DNA from: Aureimonas flava
GTDB lineage: Bacteria; Pseudomonadota; Alphaproteobacteria; Rhizobiales; Rhizobiaceae
Assembly (NCBI RefSeq): GCF_003583935.1
Contig: NZ_QYRN01000005.1
Location: 1-64,000, forward strand
Reading direction: 5' to 3'
Length of the DNA stretch: 64,000 nt
Under the pieces are notes generated by a model that did not search any database, was not told where the DNA came from, and saw nothing but the letters and a program-made list of their open reading frames with translations. Positions within the stretch are counted from its first letter, which is position 1. Every line of letters starts with the position of its first letter. Positions 7,686-15,758 of the stretch are shown here, in pieces. The position numbers and the translations under genes are program-made.

Positions 7686-9143
7686 TCAGCCGACGGCGGC
7701 GGGCAGGGCGCCTGGGAGGTCGATCTCGAAGCGTGCGCCGGGCGTGGTGGAGGGCGCGAGGCGGATCTGGCCGCCGTGCGCCTTCACGATCTCGGCGGCG
7801 ATCGCAAGACCGAGCCCCGTGCCCCCCGCCCGGGTCGAGCCGCGAAAGGCCTGGAACAGGTGATCGCGCGCCGCCGGGCCGAAGCCGGGGCCCGTGTCCT
7901 CCACGACGAGGCGCAGCATGCGGCCCTCGGGCGTTTCCGTCCGGACGCTGACGCGGCGCACCACCGCGTCCTCCGCTTCCCCCTCCATGGCCTGGACCGC
8001 GTTGCGCACGAGATTCGACAGGGCGCGGAAGAACTGCTCGGGATCGAGGTCGACCTCGAGCGCCGGGGGCACGGCGTTGTCGAGCTCGATCCCCCGGTCG
8101 GGCGTCACAAGCTGCGTCTCGAAGATCTCGTCCACCAGGCGGTGTAGGAGGGTGCGCCGGCGCACCGGCCGGCTCTCGGCGGCCTGGCCGTAGGCCAGCA
8201 CCGACTGGGTGTAGTGCAGGGCCCGGTCGAGGCTGCGGATCAGGACGGGGGTGAATCGCTGCACCTGCGCGTCCGGCACGTCGGCGAGCCGGTCGGAGAT
8301 GAGTTGGGCCGAGGCGAGGATGTTGCGCAGGTCGTGGTTGATCTTGGAGACCGCGAGGCCAAGATCGGCGAGGCGCCGCTGCTGGCGCAGCGTGTCGGCG
8401 AGCACGCCCTGCATGCCGGCGAGTTCGCGCTCGGCGATGCCGAGCTCGTCTAGCCGGCCGCTCGGGCTGAGAATCAGAGACGGGTCCTCCGGATCGGCGC
8501 CGAATCGCACGAGGGCACGCGTCAGCGCGCGCACTGGGCGCAGCAGGAACAGGCTGATCGCGCCGAACACCAGAAGGCCGGTGAAGCTCGCGACACCGAG
8601 CGACAGGAGAAGGATGTTGCGCGAATAGAGCCGCATCGCCCGGCGGAGCGGCGCCTCGTCGAAGACGATCTCGCCGCTCATCGTGCCGTCGCCGATCTCG
8701 CCGACCAGGCGGATGGTGCGGGGGCGGTGGCTGAGGAGCGTGCCGAAGGCAGCCCAGACCGCATCGAGGCTGCCCTCCTGCGTCAGGTCGACCTGCTCGT
8801 CGACGCCGGCAAGGTCCGGCACCCGGGCGAGGAGTTGCGTGCTGCCGGGCCGGCGGATGGCGATCAGCCGCGCGTCCAGGGCGTGCAGCAGTTCGCTTTC
8901 CTGATCGGGCGACAGGAGGAGGCCGCCTTCGGCGAAGTCCGCCATGAGGGTGGCCACGGACACGGTCTCCAGCTTGGACTGGAGCCAGTCGACGCGGAAC
9001 CGGGCGATGGAGGGAACGAACACCAGCACCTCGGCTCCCATCACCGCCAGCACGGTGAGGGCGAAGAGGCGCGAGGACAGGCGCTTGGCGAAGGGCGGGC
9101 GCGAACCTTCCCTCGGCTTCGCGTCATGTAGGGGCTGTGTCAT
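7686..9143 (-). CDS. Orphan HAMP-domain sensor histidine kinase
   Basis: A 485-residue membrane kinase. TM1 lies around residues 24-44, followed by a periplasmic region of about 130 residues, TM2 around 177-202 and a HAMP linker. The H-box has His270 in 'INHDLRNIL', and the ATPase part has 'NLVRNAVQAM', 'VEDTGPGFG' and 'GTGLGLAIA'. The residue four after the His is Asn rather than the usual Pro, seen in some subfamilies. The open frame extends to 9452, but ATG 9143 directly precedes the first membrane segment. No response regulator is adjacent, so its partner lies elsewhere. The signal is unknown. Confidence 0.85.
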   Translation of the reverse strand: MTQPLHDAKPREGSRPPFAKRLSSRLFALTVLAVMGAEVLVFVPSIARFRVDWLQSKLETVSVATLMADFAEGGLLLSPDQESELLHALDARLIAIRRPGSTQLLARVPDLAGVDEQVDLTQEGSLDAVWAAFGTLLSHRPRTIRLVGEIGDGTMSGEIVFDEAPLRRAMRLYSRNILLLSLGVASFTGLLVFGAISLFLLRPVRALTRALVRFGADPEDPSLILSPSGRLDELGIAERELAGMQGVLADTLRQQRRLADLGLAVSKINHDLRNILASAQLISDRLADVPDAQVQRFTPVLIRSLDRALHYTQSVLAYGQAAESRPVRRRTLLHRLVDEIFETQLVTPDRGIELDNAVPPALEVDLDPEQFFRALSNLVRNAVQAMEGEAEDAVVRRVSVRTETPEGRMLRLVVEDTGPGFGPAARDHLFQAFRGSTRAGGTGLGLAIAAEIVKAHGGQIRLAPSTTPGARFEIDLPGALPAAVG

Positions 9144-9341
9144 CGTGGTTCCGGCGGCCGTGAGGGGCCGGCGCAGGAGATAAGGGGAACGCGGGGCAAG
9201 CCTAGGCCATCGCCCGGGCGCGGTCATCCGCAAACGTATCGCGCGCGTCCGGAACCGCGCGGCGGGCTTAACGAACCCTGGCCGGCGCCCGCCGGGTGCT
9301 CGCGCCGCTGCCGGCCCGGACCGCCGATCGGGCGGGGGCGA

Positions 9342-9371
9342 TTGACTTATCCCCCGCCACAACCCTATAAG
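9342..9371 (+). promoter_or_regulatory. Sigma-70-type promoter of rpmH-rnpA
   Basis: TTGACT (9342-9347) and TATAAG (9366-9371) are separated by 18 bases, very close to the housekeeping consensus in otherwise GC-rich DNA. The element points at rpmH and leaves a leader of about 115 bases. The rest of the 350-base gap to the kinase gene shows nothing else I recognise. Confidence 0.7.
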
Positions 9372-9493
9372 CGCGCCCACAGACGGATGCCGGGTCGGAT
9401 GGGGCTTGCCCATGCGGATCTTTCGTGCGTTCGACGTTCGATTTGAACCCATAGAAGATCAAGAGGTCCGCGGGTCCCCCGCGGTAAACGTCC

Positions 9494-9628
9494 ATGAAGC
9501 GCACTTATCAGCCCTCCAAGCTCGTCCGTAAGCGCCGCCACGGTTTCCGCGCCCGCATGGCCACGACCGGCGGCCGCAAGGTGATCGCCGCCCGTCGCGC
9601 GCGCGGCCGCAAGCGCCTGTCGGCTTGA
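9494..9628 (+). CDS. rpmH: 50S ribosomal protein L34
   Basis: A 44-residue, extremely basic protein that begins [18 protein letters not shown] and ends in an Arg/Lys-rich tail, matching L34 from end to end in length and sequence. L34 sits in the large ribosomal subunit. It is the first gene of the classic rpmH-rnpA-yidC cluster, and its stop overlaps the rnpA start as TTGA. Confidence 0.97.
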   Translation: MKRTYQPSKLVRKRRHGFRARMATTGGRKVIAARRARGRKRLSA

Positions 9629-10020
9629 GCCGAGGCGCGCCCGGCTCCGGCGGACCGCCGATTTCCAGACTGACCAAGCGCGCCGAGTTTCTGGCCGCGA
9701 GACGGGGCCGTCGATTGACCGGCCCCTTCTTTTTGATCGAGGCTCTGGACCGCGCCGACGGTCGCGGCGCCCGCTACGGCCTCACCGTGACCCGCAAGGT
9801 CGGAAACGCCGTGGAGCGCAACCGCATCCGTCGACGTCTTCGTGAGGCGATCCGCACCGTGTGCGGGGCTGACATGGCGTCCGGCTTCGACTATGTGATC
9901 GTCGCCCGTCGCGAGCTTCTGACCCTGCCGTTCGACACGCTCACGGGCGAGCTTTCGAGACGCGTCGCCAAGGTGAAGGCGTCCAGGCAAGCGCCCGCAA
10001 CGCCTCCCCCGGGGACCTGA
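9625..10020 (+). CDS. rnpA: Ribonuclease P protein component
   Basis: The protein subunit that helps the RNase P RNA cut 5' leaders from tRNA precursors. The 131-residue frame has '[16 protein letters not shown]' near the start, '[24 protein letters not shown]' (the RNR box that binds RNA) in the middle and 'DYVIVAR' later. No ATG or GTG is available upstream of the conserved region; the only reasonable start is TTG 9625, overlapping the rpmH stop by four bases. Expression is therefore probably coupled to L34. The C-terminus is rich in Ala, Pro and Thr. Confidence 0.92.
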   Translation: MSRGAPGSGGPPISRLTKRAEFLAARRGRRLTGPFFLIEALDRADGRGARYGLTVTRKVGNAVERNRIRRRLREAIRTVCGADMASGFDYVIVARRELLTLPFDTLTGELSRRVAKVKASRQAPATPPPGT

Positions 10021-10024
10021 CTCC

Positions 10025-11830
10025 ATGGAAAACAGCCGCAATTTCCTGATCGCCATGGCGCTTTCGATCGCCGTTCTGGTCGGGTGGCAGTTCCTCGTCA
10101 TCAATCCGCGCATGGAGGCCGAGCGCCTCGCCGCGCAGGACGCGCCCGCCACGCTGCAGACGCCGACGACGCCCGCCGGAACCGAGCAGCAGGGCGCGGT
10201 CTCGCCGGCCGGGCGCGAAAGCGTGGTGCCGACGACGCAGACGCCCGAAGTCTCCGGCCAGACGCGCGAGGCCGCGCTCGCCGCGAGCCCCCGCGTCGCC
10301 ATCGACACGCCCTCGCTGTCGGGCTCGATCAACCTGCAGGGCGCGCGCCTCGACGATCTGCGCCTGAAGAACTATCACGAGACGGTGGACGACAGCTCGC
10401 CCACGATCGTGCTCCTGTCGCCCGAGACGATCGGCGCCAACGCCTATTTCATGGAATTCGGCTATTCGGGCCAGGGCGCCGGCGCGCTGCCGGGCCCGTC
10501 CACGCTCTGGCAGGCCGAGGGCGGCCAGACCCTGACACCGCAGACGCCCGTGACGCTGAAGGCGACCAACGAGGCCGGCGTGACGTTCACCCGCCGCATC
10601 TCGGTGGACGACCAGTCGATGTTCACGGTCGATGACAGCGTGCGCAACGACGGCGCTGCGGCCGTCACCCTGTCGCCCTACGGGCGCACGGTGCGCTTCT
10701 CCAAGCCTGAGCACGCCGCCGCCTTCGTGATCTTCGAGGGCCTGATCGGGAATCTCGGCGAGGACGGCCTCCAGGAGGTCACCTACAAGAAGATCGAGGA
10801 CGAGGCCCGCGTCTCGCCGGCCAAGACGTCGATCGGCTGGCTCGGCATCACCGACAAGTATTGGGCGACGGCGCTGGTTCCCTCAACCGGCATCGCCTCG
10901 TTCCAGCCGAACTTCCGCTACTCGGCCGACGGCCGCGCCTTCTACCAGTCGGACTATCTCGCCGATCCGATCACGATCCAGCCCGGCGCCGCGATCGATA
11001 CCACGACCCGCGCCTTCGCCGGCGCCAAGGTGGTGGACACGATCAACGGCTACCAGGAGACGCTCGGCATCGCCCATTTCGGCCAGCTGATCGACTGGGG
11101 CTGGTTCTATTTCATCACCGAGCCGATGTTCCACTACATCGACTGGCTCTACCGCTTCACCGGCAATTTTGGCGTGGCGATCCTGATCGTCACCGTCACG
11201 CTGAAGCTCCTGTTCTTCCCGCTGGCCTCCAAGTCGTACCGCTCGATGGCGCGCATGAAGACCGTGCAGCCCAAGATTGCCGAACTGCGCGAGAAATATG
11301 CCGACGACCGGACCAAGCAGCAGCAGGAGATGATGCGGATCTACAAGGAGGAGAAGATCAACCCGGCGGCGGGCTGCTGGCCGGTGCTGGTCCAGATCCC
11401 CGTGTTCTTCGCCCTCTACAAGGTGCTCTACGTCACCATCGAGATGCGGCACGCGCCCTTCTTCGGCTGGATCCAGGACCTGGCGGCGCCCGATCCGACC
11501 AGCGTGTTCAACCTCTTCGGGCTGATCCCGATCACCCTGCCGCACCTCCTGATGGTAGGCATCTGGCCGATCCTGATGGGCATCACGATGTTCATCCAGA
11601 TGAAGCTGAACCCGACGCCGCCGGATCCGGCGCAGCAGATGATCTTCACCTGGATGCCGATCATCTTCACCTTCATGCTGGCCTCGTTCCCGGCGGGACT
11701 GGTGATCTACTGGACCTGGAACAACACGCTCTCGATCACCCAGCAGACCGTGATCATGAAGCGGCACGGGGCCAAGATCGAGCTGTGGGACAACCTACGC
11801 GACACGTTCCGGCGCAAGAAGGCGAGCTGA
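10025..11830 (+). CDS. yidC: Membrane protein insertase YidC
   Basis: Inserts and folds inner-membrane proteins, alone or with SecYEG. The 601-residue protein starts with an uncleaved membrane anchor ('FLIAMALSIAVLVGWQFL'), then an Ala/Pro/Thr-rich linker and the large periplasmic beta domain to about residue 350. The conserved C-terminal core begins near 'NFGVAILIVTVTLKLLFFPL' and includes 'NPAAGCWPVLVQIPVFFALYK'. Both the size and the domain order are standard for Gram-negative YidC. It starts four bases after rnpA and belongs to the same operon. Confidence 0.97.
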   Translation: MENSRNFLIAMALSIAVLVGWQFLVINPRMEAERLAAQDAPATLQTPTTPAGTEQQGAVSPAGRESVVPTTQTPEVSGQTREAALAASPRVAIDTPSLSGSINLQGARLDDLRLKNYHETVDDSSPTIVLLSPETIGANAYFMEFGYSGQGAGALPGPSTLWQAEGGQTLTPQTPVTLKATNEAGVTFTRRISVDDQSMFTVDDSVRNDGAAAVTLSPYGRTVRFSKPEHAAAFVIFEGLIGNLGEDGLQEVTYKKIEDEARVSPAKTSIGWLGITDKYWATALVPSTGIASFQPNFRYSADGRAFYQSDYLADPITIQPGAAIDTTTRAFAGAKVVDTINGYQETLGIAHFGQLIDWGWFYFITEPMFHYIDWLYRFTGNFGVAILIVTVTLKLLFFPLASKSYRSMARMKTVQPKIAELREKYADDRTKQQQEMMRIYKEEKINPAAGCWPVLVQIPVFFALYKVLYVTIEMRHAPFFGWIQDLAAPDPTSVFNLFGLIPITLPHLLMVGIWPILMGITMFIQMKLNPTPPDPAQQMIFTWMPIIFTFMLASFPAGLVIYWTWNNTLSITQQTVIMKRHGAKIELWDNLRDTFRRKKAS

Positions 11831-11921
11831 CGGGGCAGCGGACGGCGCCTCCGGGCGCCGCCCGCCCAGGCCGCAGACCCGAGCGGTGGACGCGCCGCCG
11901 GGGAGGCCGTAAGAAGCGGCC

Positions 11922-12563
11922 ATGTCCCTCGGTCCCGATCCCCGCGCGGTGCATCCCGTGCCCGCCCACCAGCGCATCGTGTTCCTGCGCAACGTCGTCT
12001 CGGCGCCCAATGTCGAGATCGGCGAATACACCTATTACGACGACCCGGAGGCGGCGCTCCTCTTCGGCACGCGCAACATCCTCCACCACTACGCGTTCCT
12101 GGGCGATCGGTTGGTGATCGGCCGGTTCTGCGCCATCGCGACCGGCGCGCGCTTCGTGATGAACGGGGCCAACCATGCGATGTCCGGCTTCTCCACCTTT
12201 CCCTTCAACATCTTCGGCGAAGGCTGGGAGGAGGGGTTCGAGCTCGGCTCGATCACCGCCGGGCTGAAGGGCGACACCATGGTGGGCAACGACGTGTGGA
12301 TCGGCGCCGACGCGCTGATCCTGCCGGGGGTGCGGATCGGCGACGGGGCCATCGTGGCGGCGTCCAGCGTCGTGTCGCGGGATGTCGCACCCTATTCGAT
12401 CGTCGCCGGCAACCCCGCTGCGGAACGGCGTTTGCGCTTCGAGCCGCGTGTGATCGAGCGGCTGCTGGCGCTTCGCTGGTGGGATTGGCCTGCCGAGAAG
12501 GTCGGCCGCAACCTCGCCGCCATCCGCGGCGCCGACATCGACGCGCTGGAGAAGGCCGCATGA
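11922..12563 (+). CDS. CatB-related O-acetyltransferase (hexapeptide repeat)
   Basis: A 213-residue left-handed beta-helix acetyltransferase. It has '[13 protein letters not shown]', '[22 protein letters not shown]' and '[35 protein letters not shown]', the last being the typical hexapeptide run with the catalytic His earlier in 'GANHAMSG'. It matches the Vat/CatB xenobiotic acetyltransferase family, whose members acetylate chloramphenicol or streptogramin A, though chromosomal copies often have unknown substrates. The stop overlaps engB by four bases. This gene is inserted between yidC and engB, which are commonly direct neighbours in related genomes. Confidence 0.85.
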   Translation: MSLGPDPRAVHPVPAHQRIVFLRNVVSAPNVEIGEYTYYDDPEAALLFGTRNILHHYAFLGDRLVIGRFCAIATGARFVMNGANHAMSGFSTFPFNIFGEGWEEGFELGSITAGLKGDTMVGNDVWIGADALILPGVRIGDGAIVAASSVVSRDVAPYSIVAGNPAAERRLRFEPRVIERLLALRWWDWPAEKVGRNLAAIRGADIDALEKAA

Positions 12564-13246
12564 GCGAGACGACGCAGACGCAAGCGCCGGAGATGGACGG
12601 GGGCGAGGCGCGCCGCCTGTTCTTCGCGCGGCCCTGGGTGTTCATCCGCGGCGTGCCCGCGATGAAGTTCCTGCCGCCCGAAGGGCCGCCGGAGGTCGCC
12701 TTCGCGGGCCGCTCGAATGTCGGCAAGTCGTCGCTGATCAACGGCATCGTCGGACAGAAGGGGCTCGCGCGCACCTCCAACACGCCGGGGCGCACGCAGG
12801 AGCTCAACTACTTCGTGCCCGACGGCTTCTCGGGCGAGGCGGGCGACCTGCCGCCGGTCGCCATGGTGGACATGCCGGGCTACGGCTATGCGCAGGCCCC
12901 CAAGGAGCAGGTCGACGCCTGGACCAAGCTCGTCTTCGACTACCTGCGCGGCCGCGCCACGCTGAAGCGCGTCTTCGTGCTGATCGACGCCCGCCACGGC
13001 ATCAAGAAGAACGACGCCGACGTGATGACGCTGCTCGACAAGGCGGCGGTGTCCTACCAGATCGTGCTGACAAAGGCCGACAAGATCTCCGCGCTCGCTC
13101 TGCCCAAGCTCGAGGCGGCCACGCGCGAGGCGATCCGCAAGCGGCCGGCGGCCTATCCGGCCATCATCGCGACCTCGTCGGAGAAGGGCTTCGGCATCGA
13201 GGAAGTCCAGTCCGCGATCGCCGGCTTCGCCGAGGTCAAGGACTGA
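12560..13246 (+). CDS. engB: Ribosome-biogenesis GTP-binding protein EngB/YsxC
   Basis: An essential GTPase in large-subunit assembly. The 228-residue protein has G1 'GRSNVGKSS' near residue 52, G2/Switch I '[13 protein letters not shown]', G3 'DMPGYGYA', G4 'TKAD' and G5 'TSSEKG'. The start ATG 12560 overlaps the acetyltransferase stop. A longer open frame upstream in the same phase is the shadow of the acetyltransferase. Its 3' end overlaps the convergent NUDIX gene by 11 bases. Confidence 0.95.
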   Translation: MSETTQTQAPEMDGGEARRLFFARPWVFIRGVPAMKFLPPEGPPEVAFAGRSNVGKSSLINGIVGQKGLARTSNTPGRTQELNYFVPDGFSGEAGDLPPVAMVDMPGYGYAQAPKEQVDAWTKLVFDYLRGRATLKRVFVLIDARHGIKKNDADVMTLLDKAAVSYQIVLTKADKISALALPKLEAATREAIRKRPAAYPAIIATSSEKGFGIEEVQSAIAGFAEVKD

Positions 13247-13688
13247 GAATCGAATCGAGCTCCGCCGCGAGGCCGGCGGGGAAGAGGGGCGGATCGCCGC
13301 GTCGCAGCGCCGAGGTCGCGAACCAACGCGCGACGCAGGGCACCCCGTCCATGAACCGGACGGGCTCGGCCGTGTCGAACCGGCGGTCCAGGATGCGGAT
13401 CGGTGCACAGAAGACGATCTCGTGGCCGCTGGCGCCTTCGTGCACGAAGAGGTTCTCGAACACCCGCCAGGGGCCGATGAGCGCGACCCGGGCGTCCAGT
13501 TCCTCCGCGAACTCGCGCAGAAGGGCGGCCTCCCGCGTTTCGCCGAACTCGACCGAGCCACCGAGAGGGCGCACGCCCCGCAATCCGCCGGCATCGTCGC
13601 GGACCTCCGCGGCCAGAAGCCGGCCCTCCACGAGCGGCAGTCCGAGAACCTTGACCCGGATCGACCGCGGGGGACGCCACGTCGTCAA
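13236..13688 (-). CDS. NUDIX hydrolase
   Basis: A pyrophosphohydrolase of about 150 residues. The NUDIX box is complete: Gly-Gly-Ser-Val-Glu-Phe-Gly-Glu followed by 'REFAEELDA', fitting Gx5Ex7REUxEExGU, near residues 49-71. No ATG exists in the right place; the likely start is TTG at 13688-13686, overlapping the TetR stop as TTGA. The substrate (nucleoside diphosphate derivative) cannot be predicted. It forms a two-gene unit behind the TetR regulator, and its end overlaps the convergent engB gene. Confidence 0.75.
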   Translation of the reverse strand: MTTWRPPRSIRVKVLGLPLVEGRLLAAEVRDDAGGLRGVRPLGGSVEFGETREAALLREFAEELDARVALIGPWRVFENLFVHEGASGHEIVFCAPIRILDRRFDTAEPVRFMDGVPCVARWFATSALRRGDPPLFPAGLAAELDSILSP

Positions 13689-14353
13689 GAGCGCGGGCCG
13701 TATCCGGCCATGAACAGGGCGACGGCCGCGTCGACGATACGCGCCATCTCCCGGTCCTCGAGCGGCGGAGCCTCGTCGTCGAAGAAGCGGCGGCGCAGGG
13801 CGCCGGCGGTGGCGAGCTCGACGAACTGGGCCGCAGCCAGGGCGATGTCCGCGATCTCGAGCGTTCCAGCGGCGCAGGCCTTCTCGAGATAGGCCGACAG
13901 GAGCGCGAGGCCGCGCTGCGGCCCGTGGCGGTAGAACTCGCGCCCGAGCTCGGGCATGCGGGCGGCGACCGCGATCACCGTGCGCTTGGCGTGCATGGCC
14001 TCCGGGGACATCACCAGACGCGCTAGGCGGAGTCCGTAGCGCCGGAGCGTGTCGGCCGGCTCGCCCGGATCGGTCAGGAGGGCTTCGACCTCGGCCAGAT
14101 ATGCTTCCCGCTCGCATTCGATCAGGGCGCGGAACAGGTCTTCCTTGGACCGGAAGTAGACGTAGAGCGTCGATTTGGAGACGCCCGCCTCGCGCACCAC
14201 GTCGTTCATCGACGCCGCGTCGAAGCCGAGCCCGACGAAGGCCCGGCGTGCGCCTTCGAGAATCTGGCGCCGCTTCGCCGGGTCCTCGCCGGCCGCCGTT
14301 CGGCGATCGCAGGGGATCGGGGCGGGCGAGTCGATTCGAGGAACTGCGGTCAC
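13685..14353 (-). CDS. TetR/AcrR-family transcriptional repressor of the adjacent pump
   Basis: A 222-residue regulator. The N-terminal helix-turn-helix is clear: 'RRQILEGARRAFVGLGFDAA' then 'MNDVVREAGVSKSTLYVYFRSKEDLF' at residues 28-75, the TetR signature. The remaining 140 residues form the ligand-binding dimer domain and are not conserved enough to name a ligand. It is divergent from an HlyD/MFS drug pump, with a 23-base palindrome in the 135-base gap. I infer that it represses the pump genes and perhaps itself until a drug or metabolite binds. Confidence 0.87.
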   Translation of the reverse strand: MTAVPRIDSPAPIPCDRRTAAGEDPAKRRQILEGARRAFVGLGFDAASMNDVVREAGVSKSTLYVYFRSKEDLFRALIECEREAYLAEVEALLTDPGEPADTLRRYGLRLARLVMSPEAMHAKRTVIAVAARMPELGREFYRHGPQRGLALLSAYLEKACAAGTLEIADIALAAAQFVELATAGALRRRFFDDEAPPLEDREMARIVDAAVALFMAGYGPRS

Positions 14354-14416
14354 GGTTTGGGGACCATTTTTCGCTAAGGATGCCGAAATAATCGCGACGG
14401 GGATCGGGATGCACCC

Positions 14417-14445
14417 TTGCCCTGCCCTGTCATCACGTCTATGTC
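14417..14445 (+). promoter_or_regulatory. Candidate promoter of the emrAB-type operon
   Basis: TTGCCC (14417-14422) and TATGTC (14440-14445) are 17 bases apart and point to the pump genes. The palindrome at 14450-14472 would cover the start of transcription, as expected for TetR repression. The hexamers are imperfect, so this is a prediction. Confidence 0.4.
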
Positions 14446-14449
14446 AACG

Positions 14450-14472
14450 TCGAACCGAACGGTTCGGTTCGA
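14450..14472. promoter_or_regulatory. Palindromic operator for the divergent TetR repressor
   Basis: A perfect 23-base inverted repeat: TCGAACCGAAC, one central G, then GTTCGGTTCGA. It lies 16 bases before the ATG of the pump's adaptor gene. Size, symmetry and place between a TetR gene and its likely target fit a TetR-dimer operator. Binding is inferred. Confidence 0.7.
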
Positions 14473-14488
14473 TTTGGGTTCTGCCACT

Positions 14489-15706
14489 ATGTCGAAATCC
14501 GCGTCGCAAAAGTCAAATCCTTCCGAGCAGCCGGAGCGCACGGCCGACGCGCCGAAGCTCGAGGTGGTCGGCCGCAAGACCGGCGAGGCCGCGCCTGCGT
14601 CCGAGAAGCCCGCGGAGGTCCCACCGGCCAAGCGCAAGGGCGGTATCGGCAAGCGCCTGCTGCTGCCGCTGATCGTGGTCGCGGCGCTGGGCGGCGGCGC
14701 GTGGTACGGCCACCAGTGGTGGGTCGACGGGCGCTTCCTCGTGTCCACCGACGACGCCTATGTGGGCGCCGACATGGCGGTGATGATCCCCAAGGTCACC
14801 GGCTACGTCCGCGCCGTGCCGGTGATCGAGAACCAGGCGGTGAAGGCGGGCGATCCGATCGTCGAGATCGATCCGGCCGACTACCAGCTCGCCCTGCGCT
14901 CGGCGCAGGCGAAGATCGATTCGCAGAAGGCCGCCATCGGCAGCATCGAGGCGCAGCGCGAGGCGGCCATGGGCCAGGTCGGCGAGGCGGAGGCCAACGT
15001 GACCGTGGCCGAGGCCTCCGTCGGGCAGGCGGACCTCGATCTGCGGCGGGCCGAGCAGCTCGCCCGCAGCGGCGCGGGCGCCCAGGCGCCGCTCGACCAG
15101 GCGCGCTCGGCCAAGGCCGAGGCCGACGCCAAGCTCATCGGCGCCAAGGCCTCGGTCACCTCCGCCCAGGCCAATGTCGGCGTGCTCGACGCGCAGATTA
15201 CGCAGGGCAAGACCACGCTCGAAGGGCTCGAGGTCGCCCGCGACCAGGCGGCGCGCGATCTGTCCTTCACCACGCTGCGCGCGCCCTACGACGGCGTGGT
15301 CGGCAACCTGTCGGTGCAGACGGGCGACCTCGTCTCGCCCAGCCGCCGCCTGGCCTCCGTGGTGCCGCTCGACAAGGTCTACGTGGACGCGAACTTCAAG
15401 GAGACGCAGCTCCACGAGATCCAGGTCGGCGAGAGCGTGCGCATCGAGGTGGACGCCCTGCCGGGCGTCGAGGTGAAGGGGACCGTGGTCTCGCTCGCCC
15501 CGGCCTCGGGCTCGGTGTTCTCGCTGCTGCCGGCCGACAACGCCACCGGCAACTTCACCAAGATCGTCCAGCGGGTGCCCGTGCGCATCGCGATCGATCC
15601 GGCCGACGCGGCCAAGGGCAACCTACGCCCGGGTCTGTCGGTGACCGCATCGGTGGACACGCGCACCGCCCCGGCCGGCTCGCACGCGCTGGCCGAGGCG
15701 AACTGA
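14489..15706 (+). CDS. HlyD/EmrA-family efflux adaptor protein
   Basis: The periplasmic adaptor of a tripartite drug efflux pump, 405 residues. After a cytoplasmic Lys/Pro-rich leader of about 60 residues comes one membrane anchor ('LLLPLIVVAALGGGAWYG'), then 'VSTDDAYVGADMAVMIPKVTGYV', a biotinyl-lipoyl half-motif, a long Ala/Gln-rich alpha-helical hairpin, and 'APYDGVVGNLSVQTGDLV' with the beta-barrel domain behind it. ATG 14489 is chosen because the upstream extension to 14417 would run through the promoter and operator. It is followed after 52 bases by its MFS partner. Confidence 0.88.
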   Translation: MSKSASQKSNPSEQPERTADAPKLEVVGRKTGEAAPASEKPAEVPPAKRKGGIGKRLLLPLIVVAALGGGAWYGHQWWVDGRFLVSTDDAYVGADMAVMIPKVTGYVRAVPVIENQAVKAGDPIVEIDPADYQLALRSAQAKIDSQKAAIGSIEAQREAAMGQVGEAEANVTVAEASVGQADLDLRRAEQLARSGAGAQAPLDQARSAKAEADAKLIGAKASVTSAQANVGVLDAQITQGKTTLEGLEVARDQAARDLSFTTLRAPYDGVVGNLSVQTGDLVSPSRRLASVVPLDKVYVDANFKETQLHEIQVGESVRIEVDALPGVEVKGTVVSLAPASGSVFSLLPADNATGNFTKIVQRVPVRIAIDPADAAKGNLRPGLSVTASVDTRTAPAGSHALAEAN

Positions 15707-15722
15707 CCCTTCCCACCTGACG

Positions 15723-15745
15723 GCCGGCCCCCGGGAGGGGCCGGC
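15723..15745 (+). other. Stem-loop between adaptor and transporter genes
   Basis: A 9-bp perfect stem (15723-15731 with 15737-15745) with loop CGGGA lies in the 52-base gap between the two pump genes, ending 13 bases before the ATG of the second. No T-run follows. It could stabilise the upstream message or damp translation of the transporter. Confidence 0.4.
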
Positions 15746-15758
15746 GAGGCAGAGGCCC

